From: Adenophora triphylla var. japonica
Taxonomy: Eukaryota > Streptophyta > Magnoliopsida > Asterales > Campanulaceae
DNA: 64,000 nucleotides
Direction of reading: 5' to 3'
Assembly (NCBI GenBank): GCA_022495995.1
Contig: JAFEMH010000745.1
Span: 157,001-221,000 of the forward strand
Shown: one piece after another, positions 34,229 through 46,275 of the stretch
Position numbering within the stretch: the first letter of the stretch is position 1
Layout: every line of letters starts with the position of its first letter
Position numbers and translations under genes: made by a program
Notes under the pieces: generated by a model
What the model was told of the DNA's origin: nothing
Database searches by the model: none
What the model saw: the letters and a program-made list of their open reading frames with translations, nothing else

Positions 34229-37200
34229 AGTATGACAAGGAAGAGACTTTGCGAAGAAATTGTTGGGAACTCTATTGAACCAGGTGATTCGATTTAATAT
34301 AGGAAGAAGAACACGTGAACAAATCTTGCAAATTTAAACTAATATGGTTTTGTTAATGATATTTTTCGTTTATTGTTGTAGGTACAATTCCTAAAGAAAA
34401 GGCAAGAGAAAATCGTGCATGCAGAAAGGCAGAGATTATCATGAAGAAAAATAAGCAAATATCTCTAAATCATGGACCATAAATTCATCTTTTGGGTAAT
34501 AGAAGAATTAGATTATTTTACTTACATAATTAGTAAATTTTATTCAGTTTATTCCGTTGCCTCCCCTGTTGCTCTTCAAACTTCAGTCTTTGTTGCTGTC
34601 TGAAATAGAGAGAAGATTTTTTTTATTGTTCTAGGTATAATTTCTAAAGAAAAGGCAAGAGAAAATCATGCACACAGAAATGCAGAGATTATCAATTAAA
34701 ATTATTACTATAATCTTATAGCTGAAATGAAAAAACTCTATGCAAAACAAAGAAGAAATGAGAGGAAGAACACAAGGGCAATTGAGCGACAAGCTGACAA
34801 CCGTCTTATAGCTAACCCTGATAAAGTTTTGCATGGTAATGCGACACCTAGAGTGCCTGCTGGAGGTAAATAGCTACGCTATGATTTAATTTGATCAGAA
34901 AGGATTTATTATACATGTCCTTATGTCCTAATATATTTTCTCTCCAGATAAACATTCAGTAGAAGTTTCTTACTATGGACTGCCTAATTTACTTGCAAAT
35001 ATTGCCATGCTATTTTTTTGGGGTCGTGAACGTGTGAAAAAGAATTTGAGGAAAACATATCCAATATATAGTTTATGTTGCAGAAATGGTAAAATTGAGC
35101 TTCCTCCTCGGCGTGAACCACCTGAGCCATTACGATCATTATTGTATGGAAATTTGGGACCAGTCTCAAGCAAATTTGCAGATAATATCCGAGCATATAA
35201 CTCCATGTTCGCGATGACATCCATGGGTGCTAAATTTGACACTTCATTAAACAACAATGGTTTTGTTTATGTTTATAAGATAAGCGATCAAAATTATCAT
35301 CAGATAGGATCTATGTTGCCCCTAGAAGGTAAATCACCAAGTTTTCTTCAGCTATATGTTTATGATACAGAGAATGAAATACAGAACCGAGTGAATGCTG
35401 TGAATCGTAGAGAGTGTAATGAGGAGATGTCTCCTGAAGTTATTCATCAATTAATTGAGATGTTGAATACTCACAATGAATTAGTTAGAGCTTTCAGAAC
35501 AGCGAGAGATTTATATAGAGAAGAAAATGCAAGGAATTTCAGCATAAAATGGGTCAAGAGAAGAGCAAATAAACAGCGACAATATTCAGCCCCAATTGCG
35601 TCTGAAATATCCATGTTAATAGTCGGGGATATGGCAACCACGGATAGAGAAAGAGACCTAATTGTTCAAAGTGCAGATGGTGTTTTGAGAAGAATTAGTG
35701 ATCTTCATCCGCTATTCATGGCATTGCAATATCCCATTCTCTTTTCGTATGGCGAAGATGGCTTCCATTTAGAAATTCCTTACATTCGGAATAATGGTCA
35801 GTGAAAGACTAAGCGGAAAAATGTAACGGCAAGAGAGTACTATGCCTATGTATTGCAGCAGAGGAATAATCAGGGCCAAGAAAGACTTCGATTTTTTGAG
35901 AAATAACCGGGGCAATTTGCGAACAGAACTATACAAAAATGTATATGATGCAGTGCAAAAAGGAGATTCAGACTCAAAGAATGTTGGAATGCGAACTATT
36001 TTGCCTGCTTCATTTACGGGAAGTCCTTGGTATATGGTACAAAATTATCAGGATGCGATGTCAATATGTCGGATTTATGGCAATCCAGATTATTTCATCA
36101 CATTCACGGCAAATCCAAATTGGAAACAGATAACAGATCACTTAGGTCAATGTGGTGGTCAAAAAGCTAAAAACAGGCCAGACATAGAATCCAGTGTGTT
36201 CAAGTTAAAATTGGAAGAAATGATTCATGATATTGTCAATAATGAAATATTTGGCAAAGTAGAAGCAGGTATAAGACTCTTTATTTTTAATATATATGAA
36301 TTTACAAAGTAATGATTGCTAGTTAATTTTGAAATGTTTTATGTGAACAGTGTTATACACAATTGAATTTCAAAAGCGAGGATTGCCACATGCACACATC
36401 ATTTTTTGGGCGAATAACGCAGCCAAGTTAACCACACCAGAGCTACTAGATGCAATGATTTCAGCTGAAATACCTGATCCTTTGACAAATCCAGTAGGTT
36501 ATGACGCAGTTACTCAGTTCATGATGCATGGCCCATATGGAAGCGCAAATCCAAATTCACCCTGCATGATTGATGGTTAGTCATTTTTTTAAAAGAAAAC
36601 GCCATATTATATATTTAAATAACTTAAATTTCAATTTAATTATTTAAATGTTTCAGGAGTTTGTTCTAAGATATTTCCAAAGGCATTTCAGAACCAGACA
36701 TTGCTTGATGAGAATGGCTACTCAGTTTATAGGAGAAGGGATACAAATGTTACAGTTGACAAAAATGGTATAACGCTTGACAATAGGTATGTTGCTGCCT
36801 ATAATAGATACTTATTGGTGAAATACCAAATCCATATAAATGGTGAAGCATGCAATAAGTCAAAGGCGACCAAGTATCTTTTCAAATATATCATCAAAAG
36901 TCCCGATAGGAGCACAATTGTTATTTCAAGCTCATATGATTTCGAAGGTGCAACTTCATCCACAAATTCAGATGGAAATGACGAAATCAAGACCTTTCTT
37001 GACTGTCGGTATATTTCAGCATGTGAAGCTATATGGAGAATATACGAGTTTCCTATCCATTATAGGAAACTGGCAGTTGAAAGATTATGTTATCATTTGG
37101 AAAATGAGCAGATGCTAATTTTCAATGATGATGACCCCCTGCCTAGAATTATTAACACAGAAAAAGCAAGGAAAACAATGTTTACAGAATGAATGGAAAT

Positions 37201-37810
37201 GAATAAAGTTGATCCAAGGGCAAAGTTTTTAACATACGCTGAGTTTACGACAAGATACGTATGGAAAAAGGGGACTTTAATGTGGAAAGGAGAGAGTCTG
37301 AAAAGACTATAGGCCGTCTAACATATGCACACCCAAGTTCAGGTGAAAGGTACTATTTGAGATTGCTTTTAAATATTGTTAAAGGGTGTGAAAATTATGA
37401 AGACATTAGAACAGTGGAAGGTGTAGTTCACCCAACCATAAAATGGCATGTTATGCACGTGGACTTTTGGAAGATGATGGGGAATGGCATGAAGCCATTG
37501 ATGAGGCTAATCATTGGGCCAGTGCTTCACAACTTAGGGATTTATTCATGACAATTATACTCTTCTGTGATGTATCAGATGCATGGCATTTTTGGGAATG
37601 TATTTGGCACAAAATCGGTGACGATATTTTGCGAATAAGGAGAAAGATATTAAGGCTGCCTACTTTAGTGTTAAACGAGGATGAATTAAAAAACGTGACC
37701 CTTGCAGAGTTGCAAAAAGTGTTGTTGAAAAATGGAAGATCTCTGGAAGACATACAGGGCATGCCTTTGCCAGATAAAAGGTTATTAGATCAGCTGAAGA
37801 ACATGCTCAT
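34229..37810 (+). pseudogene. Helitron Rep (HUH/Y2) gene, helicase missing
   Basis: A first exon (MTRKRLCEEIVGNSIEP, 34229-34283) and small Lys/Arg-rich exons lead to the Helitron_like_N domain from about 34949. Its landmarks are YYGLPNLL, RNGKIELPPRREPPEPL, ADNIRAYNSMFAMTSMGAKFD, YVYDTENEIQNRVNAV and LHPLFMALQYPILFSYGEDG. Next come SFTGSPWYMVQNYQDAM and the HUH motif QKRGLPHAHIIFWA (36370-36410), with the catalytic histidines intact. The two-tyrosine motif KYLFKYIIKSPDRS is at about 36880. Breaks are TGA at 35802, a deletion/frameshift near 35880, TGA at 37190 and a frameshift near 37440. The gene stops at LKNMLI where the hAT element begins. The Pif1-type helicase that should follow is nowhere in the window. 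Confidence 0.85.
34380..34694 (+). repeat. Duplicated small exon in Helitron Rep leader
   Basis: An about 62-bp piece reading IPKEKARENRACRKAEII at 34380-34442 recurs at 34634-34694 (ISKEKARENHAHRNAEII), each preceded by an intron-like 'tgtag' or 'ttctag'. The second copy leads into MKKLYAKQRRNERKNTRAIE. An old local exon duplication is the simplest reading. Confidence 0.6.
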
Positions 37811-37983
37811 TAGACGTGGCCGGTTGAAGAAACTGCCGGTTAGCCGGTTAAAAACCGGCGGTTGAAAACCTCCAAATCCCCAACCGGAACCGAACCGCCT
37901 AACCGGCTAAACCAGTTACGGTTTAGGCGGTTTACGGTTTTAACGGTTATCTGGTTAACCTCCGGTTTGACGGTTTGGATCTG

Positions 37984-38144
37984 CTCGGCCGAGTCCTTGG
38001 TGTTGCTCGGCCGAGCAACCCTTTTAGGGTTTAGGGTTTGAGGGTTGCTCGGCCGAGTCTTTGGTGTTGCTCGGCCGAGCAACCCTTTTAGGGTTTAGGG
38101 GTTGAGGGTTGCTCGGCCGAGTCATATAGTAGTGCTCGGCCGAG
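37984..38144. repeat. CTCGGCCGAG palindromes in hAT left subterminal region
   Basis: Six exact copies (37984, 38006, 38048, 38070, 38112, 38135), paired inside an about 64-bp tandem unit, lie 170-330 bp from the left terminus. Confidence 0.9.
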
Positions 38145-38749
38145 CATATCATTTTCCAGTTAATTTTTTAACAGTTTTCGTTAACTTTGTATGTAGTATA
38201 TTAATTTTATTTTATTTTCAATTTTTTTTTAGATAGATAAGACTATTTTGAACTTAAGTTTACTACATACATTTTTTGCAAAAAGGTTTATAAAAAAAGT
38301 TATGAATTTTTTAAGAAATAAAAGTTAACGGTTTTTTGAAAAAAAGTTAACTTTTAATTTTTTTCAATTTTTTTTTGGATAAATAAGACTATTTTAGACT
38401 TAAGTTTACTACATACATTTTTTGAAAAAAGGTTTATAAAAAAAGTTATGAATTTTGAAAGAAAGAAAACTTAACTTTTTTTAAAAGAAACGAAAGTATA
38501 TAAAAGATAAAAGGGACGGTACCCTTAAATTTTATTAATCAAAATAAAATTACAAAGAGGGGGCGACCAACCTTACCCTTTTATAAATAAGGGGGGACAT
38601 TTAGGAGCCTTTACCTCAACCTAACTATTACAATTAATTAAAAATAAACCTAATCTAAAGTCTAAACTAATCTAATTAAAATAAAAATTAATCTAAAACA
38701 TCATTCATTCATCACTACTTTCTGTGGAGTCCTCGACATCGTATTGATA

Positions 38750-40913
38750 TCATGGATCCAATAGATCCTCATCATAAGGCATGTCTTGTTGCCTTTTTTC
38801 CGCTCTAACCCAATCGCCAAGTAAAAGTTGATGTTCCAAGTTTTCACTTGTTAGTTGAGAACGTCTTTCATCCAAAACATTTCCACCAACGCTAAATGCC
38901 GATTCAACCGCCACCGTTGAAGCGGGAGAGGCTAATACTTCTTTAGCAACTATGGAAAGTATAGGATAAATGTCTTTCCTTCTTGACCACCATTGTAAAA
39001 CATCAAATTCATTTGAATTTGGATCTTGATTTAATTCAAAGTTTGTAGTGAAATACGTTTCTAACTCCACGGGAAGGTTTGATGATGATGAAGATGAACC
39101 TCGAGAAGGATCATATTTTTTACTATACAAATTTGCAAAAAAACTATATGGATCCCCACTAGTAAAACTTGGTTGAGAAGTAGAGGAATCATCTTCATGT
39201 TGTTGGCTTTGAGAAGTGTTTCCATATAAGGCATTATACTCATTAAAAATGTTAATCAAATAATTTTTTGTGTCATTAACAATAATTGACGGAAGTTCAT
39301 AACTACCGTCACCATCGGGATATAATTTCATATAATAATAAGTTATAATGGACTCTAAATCATTTAATTTAACTCGGGGATCTAATAACTTTGCAACCAA
39401 GAAAAGAGACGGAATAGTGTCAAAATATTTAAGCCACTTTTGTCTCATGTTAAAAATGCATTGGTTTAAAATAGGGCATTCTTTTAAATTGTCAAAAATA
39501 GTAACAATTGCAATACAATGCTCTAGCACCAAAACAGAAGTTGGATAATAAACTCCCGAAAAAGCCAAAGTAGCAGTATTAAAAATCTTTAACAATTCAC
39601 ATAAATTAATGCATGCATTCCAATGATGAGTAAATAGAGGTTCATGATAGCCAATTGACATAAAAAATTGCGTTAGGAGATCTTTATAAGCAAAACCATC
39701 GCTTAACATTTTATAGGTGAAATTCCACCTAGTTGGAACATCGTAAGTAAAATATTTGTCCGGCACACTTTTACTTCTTAAAAACCTTATCCATTTTTTT
39801 GTATTAGAATTTTTTTTTGAAATAAATTGAAGAGCTCGTCTAATTGGCTTAACATGAGTTTCTAATGCATCTAAACCATCTCTAACACATAAATTAATTA
39901 TATAACATAAACATCTAATATGAAAAACTTACCCCCAAGTGAGGGTTGACAAACGATAATTAAATCGGGCAAACTAGCCGTATTAGCACTTGCGTTGTCA
40001 AATGAAATAGTAAATATTTTATTTAAAATACCATATTCAAGAAAAATCTCAAGCAATTTTGCACAAATATTTTCCGCGGAATGCGGTGGCTCAAAATCTT
40101 TGTAAGCAATTAATCTTTTTTGGATTTTCCATGAATTATCTATCCAATGGCAAGTAACGCCCAAATAAGTATTTCTTTGCCAATGATCACTCCAACTATC
40201 AGCACAAATTGAAACTTTATTTTCTAATTTTGATAAAACACCAATTATATCTTTTTTATATTTTTCAACCACTCTAGTAATATCACGTACGAGATTCGTA
40301 CGTGGTACTCTCGTGGCGGCGGGGTTCAAAGAAAGGCGAGCAAAATTTTCATAAAAATCACAATCCGCAAAATTAAAAGGAAGGCCTTTAACGCAAATAA
40401 ATTTGGCTAGTTCATCCCTATAAACCCACTTGTCAAATTTAAAAAGGACGAAATAAGGGGAAGACGAACCTTGTGCACCCGAACCCGAACTACGTTGTTG
40501 AAATTGTAATTGAGTTTGCGAAACGGAAATGCCAAGTTTGTCGGGATGTTTTGCCGCCAAATGCCCGTTGAGCGTCCCATGTCCTCCGCCTCTTTTGAAT
40601 GCGTAAGTCATATTACAATAGTTGCAACATGCTCGAAAATTATAATCATCCTCGGCAGTAATTTTTCTTTTGGTGAAATGGATGGCGAAGGTATCGAATT
40701 GCGACTCTCTTTCTCTAGGGGGTTGTCGTTGTCCCCGACCCCGATCACCTCCCCTAGCTCGGTTGCCCCTACCACTCCTAGCATTACCACTTTCAATTTC
40801 AACTTGTTCTTCTTCCTCATTTTGTTGAATATTTGGATTTTGATGATCAAAATCATCGTTGGGGGAGGAAGAACCAACAACGGGCTTGCCTAAATTGCTT
40901 CTTCTTTGATTTC
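38750..40913 (-). pseudogene. hAT transposase
   Basis: The minus strand reads, in order: an acidic and Gly/Arg-rich N-terminus; a BED zinc finger (ACCNYCNMTYAFKRG with HLAAKH); the central RNase H-like region (SICADSWSDHWQRNTYLGVTCHW, IFTISFDNASANTASL); YFTYDVPTRWNFTYKML; and the C-terminal dimerisation domain. That last part includes LQWWSRRKDIYPILSIVAKEVLASPASTVAVESAFSVGG, split here at natural motif breaks. One frameshift near 39930, in a run of C, interrupts FFHIRC. The N-terminal start codon is uncertain, as the ATG at 40920 is in another frame. The rest is open, so decay is recent. Confidence 0.88.
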
Positions 40914-41259
40914 AGCCATTTGTGTAAGATAAAATGAAGTTTGGAAACAAAACAGAGCTTAAAAATGGATGAAAATGGAGAAAAGCACTAATTTCGTTAG
41001 AAAACTAACTGAAAATGGGAATATATTTAACTGAAAATTGGATGAGGGTGAGAGAATATCTGAATATTTGAGAGTAGAAGAGAAAGAGTAGAGAGAAATA
41101 ATGTGGAAATAAAATGGAAGGAGGAAGGTGATATTTATAGTTAGTAAATTAGGCAAAAAAATTTTTTTTTTTAATTTTTGACTGCCCAAGTTAAAGTTCT
41201 ATTGAACATAACGGCTAGTTTTTGAAAAAGTAGCCGTTGGAATGAGTTCTGGCGTTATA

Positions 41260-41362
41260 CTCGGCCGAGCAACTCATATGACTCGGCCGAGCATGACCGT
41301 TATTGGAAATTAACACACTGGAAGGTTATGCTGGGCCGAGCAACTCATATGACTCGGCCGAG
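41260..41362. repeat. CTCGGCCGAG palindromes in hAT right subterminal region
   Basis: Three exact copies (41260, 41282, 41353) and one variant (about 41333, GGGCCGAG) lie 190-290 bp from the right terminus. This mirrors the left side. Confidence 0.9.
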
Positions 41363-41651
41363 CAAGTCAAAAACCGGCGGTTAACCGGCGGTTGACCGGT
41401 TTTTCAAAATTTCAAACCTTAACCGAACCGGCCAATTACCGGTTTCGGTTAGCCGGTTCTGGTTAACCGCCTTTGACCGGTTTGACCCGGTTTTGATCGA
41501 TTTTCAACCTCCTGGTTGACCGGTTCGGTTTATAAAATGGACACGTCTACTCCAACCTTCAGAAACAAAAATAAAATCACCACATCCATTCCTTCCAAAC
41601 ACTGAAACCTTTGACAAAAAAAAACAGAATCAACATCGTACCCGCCAACAT

Positions 41652-42305
41652 CTAAAAACCATTGGAATAACCATTAGACAGATTGTAAATTGGAATGACC
41701 GGTTCTGCATCCACTATAGGCTCTCCATCCACCACAGTATTCACAACCACCACTGGTTCTGCGACCACCTGATTGACTTCTACAAAACTAACAGCCCGAT
41801 CATTCATTCCATTCACTGAAACTATGTCACTCTTGAAGAAAAAGTATAAAATCATCTCATTGACCCCTCCCCTTAATTGCATCATGCGAAATTCATCATA
41901 ATAACCCAGCAAATCAAAAATACTAGATCTTGCAAACCCCACACTCAGTATGGTAACATCAGGACGCAAAAATTGGACGTAAGTATTGAACATCATAGTC
42001 ATGTCTTCATCACTTACAAATTCATTAGCTAGGAACATGAAAGATAATGACCCATTTCCACCTTCAACATCAAGAGGTTGATTAGGAAAATTATCAGGCA
42101 CATAAAAAATCTCCAATCGCTCAAACATCTGATTAGGGGATCTACGCAAAACAAACCTAACTTCATCAGACCTCCTAACCACTACCACATACTTAGCAAC
42201 CTCTCTATAAATGTCAGGAGTGCGAAAGATAATAGTATTTCTACTTAAAAGATGAATCTATGGATTAATATCTAGATTCATTTGAGGAGCAGGAACAAAG
42301 GCCAT
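41652..42305 (-). pseudogene. Unrecognised protein inside the Helitron
   Basis: From the minus-strand ATG at 42305 the frame reads MAFVPAPQMNLDINP, a TAG, then IHLLSRNTIIFRTPDIYREV. It stays open for about 200 more codons to TAG at 41652. The protein looks natural rather than repeat-born: mixed composition, hydrophobic blocks (ILSVGFARSSIFDLLG, MILYFFF) and an acidic Val-rich tail. I do not recognise a family. It lies between the hAT element and the Helitron 3' end, opposite to the Helitron genes. It could be a captured host fragment, or part of a rearrangement that removed the helicase. Confidence 0.45.
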
Positions 42306-43020
42306 TTGCGAAAATGGAAGCTTGAAAAGAGTTATTTTTTTCCTTCAAGAACCGGAATAAAAACATACTACTTATAATGCCTGAAAAGAGGAGAAATTAA
42401 TTCATATATCAACCCAAAAGACACCATTTCTTCAATAGACATGACTGTTAACTGACAATTTTAAACCTCTCCATATTCTATAATTAACATACAGATAAAC
42501 CTATTTCTAAACTACAACCTGGGTCATCAAATCAAATCACGGTTATAATAAAAATTTCTATACAATGAATAACATAATGGGAAGGCAGTAATGATACATG
42601 TTCAATTCCATCAGATGTTCTTGAATTGCCGTAATCTGCAGACAAATTAAATACCTATTTCAGATTTATAGTCCGCAACATAAAAAAAAATTTACTACTA
42701 ACCTCCATATGTGATCGATTAAGAATCCCCATAATTACAATGTGAAGAGAAATTAATTCAAAGCAATTAAAACTGTCAATGTAGAGGTGAGGTTTAGGCG
42801 GCAATTTCGACGTCAACTGAGTGGACAATATCAAGCAACTCATCGCTTGCAAAGGCAACACCTAACAATCAATTTATTTTCAATTAACCCCCATATAATT
42901 TACCAACAATTCAAAATATCCCTGCTTCAAATATAAATAAAAATATGGTATCTAACTTTGTACAAATGAGAAAAGAACCCATTTCTAAATATATTTTACA
43001 TAATAGTCACCGGAAACATA
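42306..43020. other. Helitron 3' non-coding region
   Basis: AT-rich sequence between the unknown minus-strand ORF and the terminal hairpin. No gene is seen. Confidence 0.55.
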
Positions 43021-43023
43021 TTC

Positions 43024-43051
43024 CCCGTGCGAAGCACGGGCTTAAACCTAG
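43024..43051 (+). other. Helitron 3' terminal hairpin and CTAG end
   Basis: A 7-bp perfect stem (cccgtgc/gcacggg) with loop GAA is followed by cttaaacctag. This is the rolling-circle termination signal. Confidence 0.95.
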
Positions 43052-44936
43052 TGAATAGTATTTGCAGAGAGAATGACAATGACATAAACATCTCACGACT
43101 ACATTAATTTTATTTTGAGGAAAACACATCTCAAATCACACATAATTTAAGTTTACCTAAACACAATGGCAATTTAAACATTAATTCAAGTTTGCCCAAA
43201 CACAAGGACAATTAGTCGGCGTTTCATTTCTTCGTCTTCTGGAGATAGATTATCTTTCACCGATAATGTGTTCAACATTATTTTTTCCATCTTCAAGGAA
43301 TTCATTTGTAGCTTTTGGCGCTCCAATTCGAGTTTCTCAGCAATTAATGAATATTCATTGGATTTGGTGAGTCTCAATGCACGAAGTTCTGCAGCCACTT
43401 CAGATTCATATTCAGATTGTGTTGCCTTACCTTTTGTTATCTTTTTTGACTTATCTCTACCAGTTGGACGAGAAATAGTCGAACCTTCAGCAGTTGGAGT
43501 TTCTTGATCATCGTTCACATCATATTCAAAAGTCCTTGATCTTTTCGTGCTGCCACCACTTTCTTGATCATCGTTTACATCATCTTCAAGACGAGACCGT
43601 CTTGCATCATGATGAGAAGTTACAACCCACCTTGGATGCTTACTCATAACAACATTGTAAACAATCAAGTCTTGAAATTTTCCGCCACCCGCTTCATAAA
43701 TTGTATGAGCTTCCATTTCAACATCTTTCTGGCTCATTCCACTTCTTTTCCTACGATTTGCTTCTTCCAGAGCAGCAACCCACTTGCCTACATTTTCATT
43801 AAGTCGTTTAAAACGACCTTTTATTGATTCGATATTTCTTGGGTTGAGCTCGTCTGGATTTTCTGCTTGAATTTCGTGATACAATTTGTGCACACGTGAT
43901 CACATCGCAACCTTTTTTTGGTTTTTTCCGCATACACTATCTTCGCTAACAAAGATATAAGCTGACATAAGAGCTACATCTTCTTTCACAGACCAACTTA
44001 CATTCTTTGCTCCTTTCTGATTTTGGTTTGGGTGTTGAACATTCCCAAACAAATTGCGAGAGACATTTTTTCTAGTGGGAAGTTCTTCAGAGGTAGGATT
44101 TTGAGTGAGGTTTGGAGAAAATTGAGAATTTTTTTCACCTTCTGAGTTTGGAAAATTTTGCGTGTGGAAGTAAGATCCAAAGTTTGGAAAATTTTCGGAA
44201 CCCTGATAATAGTTGGGGTGATTTGGATCCATCACTTAAAATGAAGAAATAGAAGTGAGATAGAGAATATGTAGAAAAAAAGAGAGTTGTAGGTTGTTTG
44301 TAAAAATATATCAATATTAGGCTCTATTTATAGATAAAAAAAATATGAATTTTGATATATTTTTTATTTTATTATTTTATATAATTATATAAAATATACT
44401 AGTTTTAAATATATATTTATATAAATACATGTCACCCAATCATTGGGTGACATGTGTATAAATTTTGGTGACCCAACTTGCGGTTGGCTGGCCGCCCAGG
44501 TTGAAGAATTTCCATGATTTTTTTTTTATGAAATTGCTTTGTCCTATTCTACGACCCCAAAAGGAAAGTCACCGATGGCTCTAGTCTTACTTCCGGCGAC
44601 CGTCCACCTCCTCAACTCCGGCGACCCTTTCCCTACCCCTCCGATCAACCCACTCCTCTTCGTGTTTGCAGAAAATAAAACTCAAATCCAACTTCAAATT
44701 TGTAAAATAGAACTTCAGATCTCTTTTCACATAAACCCCCACTACCTAAGTATGAAAAATCGTCACTCAAATCAAGATTTTGGAAAAAAATATGAAGTAG
44801 GTTGGAGATTTGGATAAAAAGTCAAAAGTTGAAATGAGATTTAGGGATGATGTTATGAAGGAGATTCAGAGAGGGAGTGGGAGAGGAGAGTTTGGAGAAG
44901 AAAAAGACGAAGTGGCAGAGCAATGTGGAGAAGAAA
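43052..44936 (-). repeat. Tandem array of PIF/Harbinger ORF1-type units, right part
   Basis: Continuation of the array unit split by the Helitron, up to its Harbinger-like right end at 44586. A truncated further unit (44587-44936) then stops inside the plus-strand 'gaggagattcagagaggg' region. Confidence 0.75.
43186..44232 (-). pseudogene. Myb/NAM-associated PIF ORF1-like gene, copy 4
   Basis: It starts at 44232 and ends ...VLVFGQT at 43186. Same domains as copy 1 and the same TGA after KVAM (about 43895). A 6-bp in-frame insertion (ESE to EYESE) near 43410 and a shortened Ser/Gln region near 44130 are private to this copy. Confidence 0.75.
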
Positions 44937-45929
44937 AGAGGAGCTTTTGGAAAGGAGATGAGAAACAGATCTTGAAAAGCATGAAGTGAGGAAGAGAGGA
45001 ATTGGGGCTGCTTTATTGTTGCCCTAGCATTTAGGTTAGGTGTTTATACTTTGGATGGCTGGTTAACTAATAAAAAGTTCAAGGGCCTTCTATAAGAATA
45101 AGTTGTATAAGCATACGAGTCAGCCCGGATCAAAGGCAAAACCCAAACCCACTTGGGTCATTTAAATTGTTTATCAAACCCGGATCAAAGGCAAAACCCA
45201 TACCCTCTAGGGTCATTTAAATTGTTTATCAAACCCGTTTTTCGGGTCAGATCACCCCCTGGGTTCGAATCGGGCTCAAACAAATTGTCATCCCTGCTAC
45301 TGCTGAGGGGATAGGTTCATAGGAATAGGATATGTGTAAGTATATAAATGTAGAGAGAGAAATGAGGATCATTAAAAAGGAAAGTCTAGAGAGAGAGAGA
45401 GAGGGTGAGATTTGATATTTGATGAGAAGGTGCTTGAAGAAAAATCAGGAGATATATAGAGAGAGAATGATACAGTTGTTGGTAGTAGCTTATTTTTAGG
45501 CATGGACTTGTGGTGATGAATTGTTTTTTTTTTTTTTGGACTACTACTACTACCGCAATGGAGTTATACATAATTACATATGTAATTAGTGGTGACCTTT
45601 TTTCTCTTTTTCTCTCTATAGTTTATCCACTTAGTACCCCCATCATCGCAAAATAATATTCCCTTTAAACTAAAGTTATTTTGTGATGTGTTTACTTTTT
45701 TAAGAAAGTAAATATTACACTGTCAACTTTAATAATAAAGAGTACACATTTTTATCATAAAGATAATGTGAAAAGCTCAATTGTTTTGTGTATAAATGTA
45801 TAATTGAGATATTCTTAGTTGTTGAATAATACAATGTGAAAAACTGAAAAGTTATCACCTATTCACTAACAATTAAGAAGTTCTCATATGTTGGTTGTCA
45901 GAGTTAACTTGACTTACTGAGAAGTTATT
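44937..45929. other. Intergenic spacer with one 55-bp duplication
   Basis: No gene is seen. 'cccggatcaaaggcaaaaccca' recurs at about 45125 and 45180 as a 55-bp tandem duplication. A GA-rich stretch lies at about 45385-45470. Confidence 0.6.
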
Positions 45930-46275
45930 TTTCAGTTGTTTGGTCACCGGAGTCGGTGGTCGAAGGAGTTGATCGTGTTCTTAGTATTTTAGTTGACACT
46001 GAGAACTTACTGATAAGTTAAGTTTCAATTTGTTTGCTCGCCGGATTTGATCGTGTTTTTAGTAGTTTAGTTGACAACTGAGAACTTACTGATAAGTTAA
46101 GTTCTCAATTGTTTGGCTGCCGGAGTTGATCTTGTTTTTAGTAGTTTAGTTGAATTGAGAACTTACTGATACGTTAAGTTCTCAATTATTTGATCGCCGG
46201 AGTTGATCGTGTTTTTAGTAGTTTAGTTGACAACTGAGAACTTACTGATAAGTTAAAGTTAAGTTCTCAGTTGTC
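45930..46275. repeat. About 80-bp tandem repeat, four copies
   Basis: Four degenerate units of the form 'tgtttggtcgccggagttgatcgtg...ttagttgacaactgagaacttactgataagttaag' follow each other, with inverted parts (aactgagaactta/taagttctcagtt). Confidence 0.8.

Larger units (their letters stand above)
37811..41549 (-). mobile_element. hAT element (Ac/RICESLEEPER type), 3.74 kb
   Basis: The left end TAGACGTGGCC and right end ACACGTCTA (inverted TAGACGTGT) form short TIRs. Both subterminal regions are rich in ccggttaaccgg repeats and in CTCGGCCGAG palindromes. A minus-strand transposase gene lies between. The flanks (atgctcat left, ctccaacc right) do not form an 8-bp duplication, so one side was probably rearranged after insertion. 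Confidence 0.85.
23389..43051 (+). mobile_element. 19.66-kb Helitron with nested copia and hAT insertions
   Basis: Sister array units read 'ttcaataaatgaatagtatttg' at this place. Here 'ttcaataaa' ends at 23388 and 'tgaatagtatttg' resumes at 43052, giving a clean insertion between A and T without duplication. The 3' end has a hairpin (cccgtgc-gaa-gcacggg, 43024-43040), 11 nt before the end, and the insert closes with CTAG, matching the CTRR rule. The 5' end reads TTCATACTT, one base off the canonical TC start. Inside are an RPA-like gene and a Rep gene in the same orientation, as in plant Helitrons. Removing the nested copia (6.6 kb) and hAT (3.7 kb) leaves about 9.3 kb. The helicase part of RepHel is absent, so it cannot move by itself. 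Confidence 0.93.

Noticed and set aside
37803..41557. 8-bp TSD for the large hAT element
   Set aside because: The flanks atgctcat and ctccaacc do not match in any nearby register.
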